From Diphasiastrum complanatum (Eukaryota > Streptophyta > Lycopodiopsida > Lycopodiales > Lycopodiaceae), in contig CM055107.1 of the NCBI GenBank assembly GCA_029204225.1, positions 11,329,010-11,393,009 of the forward strand: 64,000 bases of DNA. The letters are read 5' to 3'. How positions within the stretch are numbered: position 1 is the first letter of the stretch; every line of letters begins with the position of its first letter. Positions 57,201 through 64,000 of the stretch are shown here, in pieces. The notes beneath the pieces are model-generated. The model was not told the DNA's origin, searched no databases, and saw nothing but the letters and a program-made list of their open reading frames with translations. The position numbers and the translations under genes were made by a program.

Positions 57201-58209
57201 TGATATCACTTTACTTTTGATCTATGTTGATGACATTATCTTAAGTGGTGGTAACAATCTAGATATAGATGAAATCAAGATGGCACTCAAAAGAGAGTTT
57301 GAAATTCAAGATCTTGGTAAACTTCATTATATCTTAGGAATAGAGATTATTAGAACTTCTAAATCTACATTCATATGTCAAGAAAAGTATGTTAACTCTA
57401 TTCTAAAAAGGTTTCATATGGAAGATTGTAAAGTTGTTTCTACTCCTATGGAATCAAATGTAAAGCTAACTACAAGAAGTAATGAAAGATCCTTCAAGGA
57501 CATTACTCTCTATAGAAAGCTAATAGGATCTCTTATATGGTTAACCATCACAAGACCTGATCTAAGCTTTGTGGTTGGTAAACTAAGTCAATTTATGCAA
57601 GATCCTAGTGAGGCTCATTGGAAGCTAGGAAAGAGAGTACTTAGATACATCTCGGGATCTAGAGATTTTGGCATCTTGTATGGAGGTACTACACCTAACC
57701 TTTGTGGATTTTCAGATTCGAATTTTGCAGGTGATCAAATGGATAGGAAGTCAACAAGTGCCTTTGCAATCTATCTTGGAGATGGAGTGGTCTCATGGCT
57801 ATCAAAGAAGCAACCAACTATCTCTCTATCTTCCACCGAAGCCGAGTACAAGGCATTAACAACATGCACCAAGGAGATTCTTTGGATCAAGAGGATGTTA
57901 TTGGATCTTCACTTGCTGGAACCAGAGAAGACTCCAATCATACTTTGTGATAACCTTTCAGCCCAAAGCTTGGCAAGCAATCCTGTTTTTCATGCAAGGA
58001 GCAAGCACATTGAGATTGCTCACCATTTTGTGAGAGATCAAGTCATTGCCAAAGAGGTGGAGCTTCAACATGTCTCTTCAAAGGAGTGTGTGGCTGATAT
58101 CTTCACCAAACCATTGGGAAAGGACCTATATTTAATGCATAGATCTAATCTTGGAATGTGCTCAAAGACTATGTTGAAACTAGCATCCAATGTTGAAGAG
58201 GGAGTGTGA
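54256..58209 (+). CDS. Copia gag-pol polyprotein, intact
   Basis: One frame of 1317 codons, the usual length of a plant Copia polyprotein. Gag occupies about residues 1-235, then a basic G-K-G-K stretch. The CCHC knuckle is at about 248-262. Protease D-S-G-A-S-S-H-M is near 309. A pre-integrase H-K-R-L-G-H-P motif lies near 440. Integrase has Asp ~506 (H-S-D-I), Asp ~568 (S-D-N-G-G-E-Y) and Glu ~604 (V-A-E-R-K-N-R). Reverse transcriptase has Y-K-A-R-L-V-A-K-G and Y-V-D-D at 990-993. RNase H has Asp ~1154 (F-S-D-S-N), T-E-A-E-Y ~1194 and A-D-I-F-T-K-P-L ~1280. The start is the Met shared with element C. The stop codon lies inside the first bases of the 3' LTR. No damage is seen. Confidence 0.97.
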   Translation: MASNGGIMLESSERLSSSNYSTWKVRMESLLELNELMDIVAEIEERPLTLQEQQRFDKKAKRALHIIKMNVTNELLKEVGKCQSASEAWNALKKLFESKSTSRVLTLRRQIFSSRQREGESAHAFILRVKSLSDDLACIDENIKDGEIVQVMLNGLLNEHANLVQSFAIQRVLPSVVDLQEILLAEEHRLQSKLDGASLQGGGEEAFFTKGKFKGKGKGKGKWSKGGNFDHDDHSSSSSSTKNNKSKFKCFYCGIKGHFANECYKKKREQGERQGNLTIDEEEHNTCESLVMTSSLLANIDDNDPWWIDSGASSHMTRHKEYFTSLLSYEGEGNIIYTANDGQCDIKGIGTIPISLSTNRKANLENVLYIPSITKNLLSVSQMIDKGLDVEFIGDACLISKCGSLIAQGRRHGKLFKLDACVISNHEGCMAREQLTNQEVWHKRLGHPNFKSLEVMAKKELVLGLPKSLVANNSVCEHCALSKSHRLAYSRSTSRSKEAFQLVHSDIHSSSTTSNGGAKMYATFIDDFSRYTWIYLLKSKDEVFAAFVKFKNEMENQFNTKIKCLRSDNGGEYTSNRFKDFCIAHGIKREMSSPRTPQQNGVAERKNRTLCECAKAMRLHANLAKSFWGEALACANYLCNRWTSASLDGKTPHEVLYGRRPSVKHCRIFGCTCFVNITLDDRTKEDPSSKKGVFVGYSEVSKAYKVYIPSTKKVVISRDVIFHEENVSNVVDVDVDVPTNHHDVQDVLDEDGDATPKQTSRKTQSQRAKPSRLTYDEKGKQVVDNSNFAFLTSFDEPTCVGEAIQKKEWIQAMDHEHQALIKSNTWRLVKLPKDKKAIGCKWIFKIKTNQDGSINKYKARLVAKGYAQEYGIDYDETFAPVAKMVTIRILISLATLYDWDMWQMDVNNAFLNGDLEEDIYMEQPEGYVSHDEPNHVCYLQKSLYGLKQAPRSWYAKLNSFLLSQNFVMSEYDHSLYFRLNENDITLLLIYVDDIILSGGNNLDIDEIKMALKREFEIQDLGKLHYILGIEIIRTSKSTFICQEKYVNSILKRFHMEDCKVVSTPMESNVKLTTRSNERSFKDITLYRKLIGSLIWLTITRPDLSFVVGKLSQFMQDPSEAHWKLGKRVLRYISGSRDFGILYGGTTPNLCGFSDSNFAGDQMDRKSTSAFAIYLGDGVVSWLSKKQPTISLSSTEAEYKALTTCTKEILWIKRMLLDLHLLEPEKTPIILCDNLSAQSLASNPVFHARSKHIEIAHHFVRDQVIAKEVELQHVSSKECVADIFTKPLGKDLYLMHRSNLGMCSKTMLKLASNVEEGV
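58195..58204 (+). promoter_or_regulatory. Polypurine tract
   Basis: GAAGAGGGAG immediately before the 3' LTR; it primes plus-strand synthesis. Here it is also coding, just before the gag-pol stop. Confidence 0.88.
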
Positions 58210-58859
58210 AAATTGTCAACATTTCCTAGCTAGTTTGAGGCCTAAATTGGCTAAAATTGTAAATAGTTTTGGTTCTGGAGTTTCACACGTGTGAACCAGG
58301 CCACAATGTTTTTATTTACTGTATTTTTTCAGTATGATGAAGTGTCAAACTTCATACCCTTCAAAATGAGACCATTTTGATGTATTTTGGTCATATAAGC
58401 CATTTTTAGCTATTTTTCCTATATAGGGAATATCTAGGGTCAAGTACCTTCTAGAGAGAGGAGAGAGAGTCATCTTCCTCATCCATAAATAGTAGGGAAG
58501 TCGTGGAGAACAGGTTGGAGAAACCTTTTGTATGCTTCATTGAGATCAATAGATCATTGTCATTGTTTCTTCCTCCATTGAGAGCATTGTTGTGTGTATT
58601 GTCTTCAAGATATTGTGTATGATCTTAGGTGCTTTCCAAAAGTGGTAGGCTGATGTATTATGGACTGTATAATGCTATTTTGGGCCGCACTTGATGTTTA
58701 TGGAAGTTTCCATTTGTGATAAATGCTTTTTGATCAAGTTCTTTGCATTCTAGGTAGCATAGAATGTGTTGCCAATTCCTAGCTTATGTAGTTTGGAGTG
58801 CAAGCATTCAAGCCAATGATCTTGGAGTTTAGATCCACTTAGGATCTGTATTTTTCACA
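58205..58859 (+). repeat. 3' LTR of the intact Copia
   Basis: 655 bp, differing from the 5' LTR at about two positions (near 58611, C to A, and near 58682, A to G, relative to the 5' LTR). Followed by AGATG. Confidence 0.96.
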
Positions 58860-58864
58860 AGATG

Positions 58865-59884
58865 TATTTTCCTAGGGTTTGGTATGTCGTCGTTAGATCC
58901 GTGGGAGCAGTTGGTACACTGGCACTGGCAGGGGCTTGTGTTGTATCGGCCCCGATGACTTGTGGAATTCCATTGTCATTGTCCTCGATCAGGTTTTCAT
59001 TTATCCTGATGCCATCTGGGGCGGCAGAGCTTCGCTAGCAAAGGTGACAAATGACTCAAATTCAGCCCTTATATAGTGGAATTTAGAGTGCGTATTAGGT
59101 GAAATTCACTTTTCCTTGTTGAATTTCATCCAAATTTTGGCATGCACCTTTTTCACAAAATTCTAAGACCTCAGAGAAGTCTACGAGAGTTTGACTGCTA
59201 TGCGAAGGTTCTTCGAGGGTTCAACTCTCGCAGGAAGTAATCTCTCGCACAACTTGTTTCCGTGATTGTATTTCCAAGATCAGACCATGTAGGTAGGCTA
59301 ATTTTACTGCTCTAATTTCATTTAGACACTTTGCGAGAGTTGGTAAGTTGATCTTGATGCTCGGCGAGGGTTCTGAAAATTCTGCTTCTGAAAACTCTCA
59401 CATACACTAAAAAATGATGATTCCTCCATCAGGAACTCTTGCAGAGATTTTCATGGATGCATCTAGGTCAGATCTGGTGACTGTCCAATTTTCAAGAGCT
59501 ATCTCCTAGGGGATCTCAAAAAATCATTAAAAAAGTGCTCCTTCAGAGTGTTTTTTTTTGACGAGATCTCGAGATTTTCTGATTTTTAACTTTTGTAAAC
59601 TAGTAATCAGCTTCATCCAGGCTTGATTAGACTGTTGATAGTGCTCTAGAAGTTATGATGGATTCTTGGTAGTATATCCCTCATTCAGTCTGATGATCTG
59701 CTTTCTTTTGACCCTATCAGGATCTGGATCCTCTTGGGATTCTGATAGATTTTTTTGATCCTGCCAGATCTGGCTGAATCTTGATGGATTTAGCTTGATT
59801 TGGCTGGATCTCCTTAGATCTAGCAGTAATGGCTGAGCAGATAAGCTTTTTGTAACGTGCCACCCCCAATCTGGATCTGTCTTA
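58865..59884 (-). promoter_or_regulatory. Motif-rich spacer and start of the accessory ORF in Gypsy G
   Basis: Read on the minus strand after integrase: CTCGCCGAGCATC (matching F), several AACYYTCGC-type motifs (about 59140-59370), and a clear CTATATAAGG at about 59069-59078. A G-A-A-T-T-T-G-A-G-T-C-like block and CTAGCGAAGCTCTG follow as in F. The accessory frame then starts but lacks the N-terminal domain of F and runs into the Copia insertion at 58864. Confidence 0.45.
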
Positions 59885-60430
59885 CTATGGTGGCCAGTAC
59901 TTGTGCAACCGACTACCATTGATGGGTGTGTCGAAGGGCGTCCCATCAAGCTATTCTAAGTTCACGGCCCCATGATTAAGAATTTCCTTGATCCTATAAG
60001 GACCTTTGCCCATGAATTTTAACTTTCCCTTGATCGCCTTGGTTTTATACATCAGGACCAGATCTCCTGAACGAAGATCCTTCTTTTGTAATCTGCGATC
60101 ATGCCAAGCCTTGCGTCTTTTCTTTTTCGCTGCTAGTGCATGCACAGCTAGTAAGCATGTTTCACAGAGTTTATGCAGAGCTTCGTGGGGTAGCTGTAGA
60201 GATTTGGATTCATTAAGACGTTGCGCAGTGGCAATTCTTGATGATGGAACTAAAAACTCTACTGGCATCACAGCATCCTAACCATATACCAATTGGAAGG
60301 GTGTTTGATTGGTGCTCTCTTTATATGTTGTCCTGAATGCCCACAGTGCAGCATGCAACTTGTGTTCCCAATCTGATCTGCTAGCTTCAATTGTTTTCGT
60401 GAGCACGCTACACAAGATCTTATTGGATGA
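59885..60430 (-). pseudogene. Gypsy G integrase C-terminal part
   Basis: On the minus strand, from A-L-W-A-F-R-T and N-Q-T-P-F-Q-L-V-Y-G, through a TAG at about 60270 (Gln in F), to R-L-Q-K-K-D-L-R-S-G-D-L, G-P-Y-R-I-K-E-I and N-G-S-R-L-H-K-Y. No chromodomain follows. Confidence 0.85.
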
Positions 60431-61420
60431 TTATGCTTGCCCATTACCACGAGGATAATAAGGTAACCTGGTTCTGTGGATCACAAAGAATTCCTCCAAT
60501 AGGACCTTGATGGTCTCGTTGATGAAATGGCTTCCGCGATCACTAACTAGTTCCACTAGGCACCTGAAGCGCACAATGATATTTTCATAAAAGAACTTGG
60601 CAATGGTCCTAGCGTCTACTACTCGTATTGCCTTGGCTTCGACCCATTTGGTGAGGTAGTCTGTGGCTACGATTATGTATCGAGCCTGAGAACTCCTTGT
60701 TGTAGGGTGAATTGGACCAATATAATCCAATCCCCATTTTTCAAATGGTGCTTGGGCTAAGACTGGGTGCAGTAGATCATAGTTCAATCTCGTTGGTCTT
60801 CTTGCCCTTTGGCACACATCGCACTTTTTCAAGTACTCCTCTGTGTCTTTATGAGTCATTGGCCACCAACATCCTGATTGCAGGACCTTGTGAACTGTAA
60901 TGTCAGATGCAAAATGACCTCCACCCATGCGTTCATGTGAAAGCGAAATGATCTGGGTGGTCTCATGAGGAAGAATACACCGCTGAAGAATTCCGTCTGG
61001 ACCTCTTCGGTACAACTGGTCGGCAATCAACTGGTAAGGTCTAGCTTTCAAGATCAATTTCTGTTGTTTCGTCTTTGGTAGTGATTTGTCTGGTTGGCCC
61101 CGCATTAGATATTCAACAATGTCGACAGCCCATTCTGGTACCGTATCTACATAAAATAAGGTAGCATCTGCCAGCTCATCATCGGGTTGTGTTGCAATCT
61201 CCTTTTCCTTGATTCGTGACACATGATCTGCCATGTAGTGTTGTTTTCCCTTGCGAACTACTATCCAAAAATCAAATTCCAGCAACAACAGGAGCCATCT
61301 AGTGATTCTCCCGGTGTTGCAAGTTTTATTAACAAGATATAGCAAGGGTTGATGGTCCGTATAAAAAGCAAAATGTGTGGCCATCAAATAGTGTCGAAAC
61401 TTCTTAACCGCATAGATCAT
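60431..61420 (-). pseudogene. Gypsy G RNase H end and integrase core
   Basis: A 329-codon frame. It starts in RNase H (F-Y-T-D-H-Q-P-L-L-Y-L), then the zinc domain (H-E-R-M-G-G-G-H-F, C-D-V-C-Q-R-A) and the core (G-L-D-Y-I-G-P-I, A-T-D-Y-L-T-K-W, S-D-R-G-S-H-F, G-N-G-Q-A). It ends at a stop where F has the catalytic Glu (A-E-S), so that residue is lost. Confidence 0.9.
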
Positions 61421-61435
61421 TTCCAGTGCTTCTCA

Positions 61436-62386
61436 CTATGTGGTTGAATGATTCATTTCGGTATCAATGAGTTGTCGGCTTGCAAATCGGATTGGAAAAT
61501 CCTTTTTGTGTTCACCTGGCTGGGTTAAGACCGCTCCAACTGCATACTTTGATGTGTCCGTATGCACATGGAACTCAATGGACCAATTGGGTGGTCGTAG
61601 GATTGGTGCTGAGACCAATGCATCCTTAATCTTCTGGAAAGCCTTTAGAGCTTCCTCATTCCAATGTGGATCCGTTGTGAGCTTGTAAATTGGTCTGACT
61701 AACTCCGCAAATTGAAGAATGAAGATCCTATAATAGTTAGCATGACCCATGAAAATGTAGACCTCGCGGATCGTCCCCAGTGGTGGTAGATCAACAATGA
61801 TCCAGATTTTTTATAGATCTGTGGCAATCCCGTGTCTTGATACTATACAGCTGAGTATCAAGCCATGTGTCCCCCAGAATTGACATTTTCCTGGATTCAG
61901 GGAGATCTGGTATTCACGGCATTTTTGTAGCACCTTTTCCAAATTGGATAAGTGTTCTGAATCTGGTCCATGCACGCACAGATCGTCCAAGAAAATTTCC
62001 AGAAATTTTTGCAAATAATCTTTGAATGCCACTTGCATGACTCGCTGGAAAGTGCTTGGGGCATTGCAAAGTCCGAATGGCATCACTTTATAGGCATAAG
62101 TTCCCCATTCTGTGGCGAATGTTGTCTTGTGCTGGTCCTAGGGGGCTATTTTCACCTTATTGTAGCCGCTGAAGCCATCCAAAAAATTGTAGGCTTCGTC
62201 ACCAGCTACTCTATCGAGGACACTTTCCGTAAATGGTGAAGGAAAATGGTCCTTCTTGGTAACTGCATTAAGTGTCTTCAGATTCACACAGATACGCATT
62301 TTGCTATTCTTCTTGGGTACTATAACTATTGGCGATACCCATTCCGTGTGCTCGATTTCGTAAATGAAATCTGCATCCATAAGTTT
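61436..62386 (-). pseudogene. Gypsy G reverse transcriptase
   Basis: Frames 62380-62138, 62086-61811 and 61750-61436. Motifs: W-V-S-P-I-V-I-V-P-K-K, F-L-D-G-F-S-G-Y-N-K, M-P-F-G-L-C-N-A-P-S-T-F-Q-R, and F-L-D-D as the catalytic site, with Phe where F has Tyr. A-N-Y-Y-R-I-F and H-V-H-T-D-T-S-K-Y-A follow. Several stops break it. Confidence 0.88.
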
Positions 62387-63559
62387 CTACAACTCTTGCT
62401 TGATCAGTTTTGTATAATTCGAGTTCCAGTGGTAGTAACGGCTTACCTTGGGGACTGCTCCGTCCACCAAAGGTATGGTGTGCTGGACTATTGTTGGCGG
62501 AATGCCCTTTAGATCACTATAGCTCCAGACAAAATAGTCTTTATATTCCACCAACAAGGATCGTAGTCTCTTGAACTGCGTGGGTGTTAACTGCTCTCCC
62601 ACATGCACTATCCTTTCTTCTTCTCCTAGTTTTGCAAGATTCATTGGCTCTGTTCGTGCAGGTCCCTCGAAGACTTGTTCCGTTGGTGCTTGACTTTGAT
62701 CAGGTTCTCGTTGGGCTTGCGACATCATGATTACCACGTTGTCCAATGTATAATTCTTGAAAGTATCAGGCATCTCATGAATTGGAGCTTGTCGAGATTC
62801 CTCTTTCAGCATATTGATCTTGGCCCGACTGGTCATTTTTTTATTTTTTGTCACCTGTGTAGAAGATGACGCTATATCTGAGTCCAACTTAATTGACTTT
62901 AAGAAATCCAACACCTTCTTCTTCCCCTTTTTTGTCATTTTGATGGTTTCATCCTTGTTGTCTTTCTTTGGGACTGTTGTGACATTTGCCTCATGGTTGC
63001 GAATATCAACGTCTACTGTAGCTATTGCCTCTTCGGGTAGGTCACTCCATCTGATCACCTGGTTGTAGCGTTGCTTCAACTGATTCTTCTTATTCGCAGG
63101 TGCCTTGGGTGGTTCAATCCTTGAGACTTTCACCATAGTAGACCTTTGTGGTGGTTGAGCTAGTACCTTCTTGGTTCCATAATGATCTGGGTCCATGTGG
63201 TGTAGGACTTGTTCATCAGTTAGCTCAATCTCCTTATTATAAGTTAGAGCATGTTGCCAAGGGACTAGATCATCGTCCACTGGGTTCTCAATCGGCTCCG
63301 CTGACAACCATGCTACGTTTATCATATTCACTCCAAATGTGATTGGTGTGTCCATAGTGTAACATTTGGATGAAGATGTACTCGGTTCTGGATCTAATTC
63401 ATATTGACATGTCTGGCAGTCAATAGTTGCTAATACATCTGTCCACCTCATGACATCCGTCTCTGAATGATAGTGACCTCCCTTGGCTGGCCGTGGGCGG
63501 TCAATCCTATGATGTGTCGTGGATGATCTGTCATCAGCTTTGGGTGCAATAGGTTTCAC
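62387..63559 (-). CDS. Gypsy G protease-RT linker region
   Basis: An open frame of 390 codons on the minus strand between the protease and the reverse transcriptase. It has A-T-I-D-C-Q-T-C, D-T-P-I-T-F-G-V-N-M, a long charged Lys-rich middle, F-V-W-S-Y-S-D-L-K-G-I and V-D-G-A-V-P-K-V-S-R, the last two belonging to the start of the RT region. It is part of a polyprotein, not a gene of its own; bounded by TAG codons at 63562 and 62384. Copy F lacks most of it. Confidence 0.72.
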   Translation of the reverse strand: MKPIAPKADDRSSTTHHRIDRPRPAKGGHYHSETDVMRWTDVLATIDCQTCQYELDPEPSTSSSKCYTMDTPITFGVNMINVAWLSAEPIENPVDDDLVPWQHALTYNKEIELTDEQVLHHMDPDHYGTKKVLAQPPQRSTMVKVSRIEPPKAPANKKNQLKQRYNQVIRWSDLPEEAIATVDVDIRNHEANVTTVPKKDNKDETIKMTKKGKKKVLDFLKSIKLDSDIASSSTQVTKNKKMTSRAKINMLKEESRQAPIHEMPDTFKNYTLDNVVIMMSQAQREPDQSQAPTEQVFEGPARTEPMNLAKLGEEERIVHVGEQLTPTQFKRLRSLLVEYKDYFVWSYSDLKGIPPTIVQHTIPLVDGAVPKVSRYYHWNSNYTKLIKQEL

Positions 63560-64000
63560 CGCCTATGTGGTTGGATCTACCTTTATAGCCTGTTCTCTGT
63601 TCTCGAAGGTGAATTTCCCTGTAGCCCAGTTGTGTACTACTTGCGCAGCCCTCAACCATGGTCTTCCCAGTAAAATACGGTATGCAGATGGAGATTCAGG
63701 TATATCCATGACCACAAAAGTAATCAGATACTGCATGTCTGCTATCCTTACGGGAATATCAGCAACTACACCTTTTGGTTTCACACAGGATTGATCTGCT
63801 AGCTTGATGGCAAATCTGGATGGCTTCAATCCTTGTAATCCCCATTTTTTGTACAAAGTAGTGGAGATTAGATTGACACCTGATCCTCCATCTACCACTG
63901 CTGCCTTGTTCTCGTATCTCTTGTGTTTGATTGGCAAAGTGATGTTGTGTTCCTCACTTTCCCATGCTGCTCCGATGTGGAGGGCGTTACTTGTTTCATC
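63560..64000 (-). pseudogene. Gypsy G aspartic protease (runs off the window)
   Basis: On the minus strand: L-H-I-G-A-A-W, I-T-L-P-I-K-H, then V-V-D-G-G-S-G-V-N-L-I-S (catalytic Asp in a D-G-G context as in F), V-R-I-A-D-M-Q-Y, I-L-L-G-R-P-W-L-R-A and F-E-N-R-E-Q-A. A TAG near 63562 replaces a Trp codon of F. Confidence 0.85.

Larger units (their letters stand above)
52424..58864 (+). mobile_element. Intact, young Copia element
   Basis: A complete Ty1/Copia retrotransposon: target duplication AGATG (52424-52428 and 58860-58864), LTRs 52429-53083 and 58205-58859 (both 655 bp), primer site, 1.17 kb leader, single gag-pol frame 54256-58209 and purine tract. I counted about two differences between the LTRs, so insertion is recent. 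It landed in the accessory frame of Gypsy G. All enzymatic motifs are present, so it may be competent and may also mobilise relatives such as element C (inference). Confidence 0.96.
51540..64000 (-). mobile_element. Gypsy element G, split by the intact Copia
   Basis: On the minus strand from the right window edge: protease, long linker, reverse transcriptase, RNase H, integrase (to 59885), a motif-rich non-coding stretch with a TATA box, and a shortened accessory coiled-coil frame that is interrupted at 58860/52428 by the Copia element and resumes to about 51540. Gag and the 5' LTR lie beyond the window. Several stops are present (some TGG or CAG to TAG), so it is dead. It is the same family as element F. 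Confidence 0.85.

Overview
This is plant nuclear DNA. It is AT-rich, has GT-AG introns, and is dominated by nested LTR retrotransposons that use the usual plant initiator-tRNA-Met primer site. Two host genes can be supported. One is the 3' part of a DCC-family (DUF393) thiol-disulfide oxidoreductase-like gene (2059-6499, with a 4.0 kb intron). The other is a two-exon P/U-type cyclin gene (33075-34303). Large introns filled with old retroelements and the density of nested Copia and Gypsy copies suggest a large-genome land plant. The protein flavour looks like a fern or another seed-free lineage, but that is a weak impression, not a determination.

Layout. 1-950: Copia reverse-transcriptase relic. 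2059-6499: DCC gene tail; its last intron holds a decayed Copia element whose two LTRs carry (GA)n tracts. 8130-13840: Copia element B, non-autonomous; its 5' LTR is split by a minus-strand Copia gag/protease fragment with a GTTTG target duplication. 15003-25015: a nest in which a coding-free LTR element (D') holds Copia element C, and C holds a second coding-free element (D) and a solo LTR (E). 25060-32100: an inverted LTR-E relic, a minus-strand Copia tail, and two short tRNA-like SINE candidates. 33075-34303: cyclin gene. 35613-35806: SINE with a 13-bp target duplication. 37390-44315: Gypsy copy F on the plus strand. 47890-48772: Copia tail and LTR. 51540-64000: Gypsy copy G on the minus strand, split by a nearly pristine 6.4 kb Copia element (52424-58864) with an intact 1317-codon gag-pol, 655-bp LTRs that differ at about two positions, and a perfect AGATG target duplication.

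Two things look least like standard annotation. First, Copia copies B and C have gag, zinc knuckle and protease, but where integrase, reverse transcriptase and RNase H should follow they share an unrecognised coding region. C has the LTR and leader of the intact autonomous element; B has a different LTR. This suggests a long-lived non-autonomous lineage carrying an extra gene. Second, Gypsy copies F and G both carry, downstream of integrase, an accessory coiled-coil reading frame preceded by a motif cluster, with a TATA-like box in G. Both are broken here, but the shared arrangement argues that it is a family property.

All calls come from reading the sequence and from remembered family motifs. 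No database search was run, and LTR identities and boundaries are hand counts.
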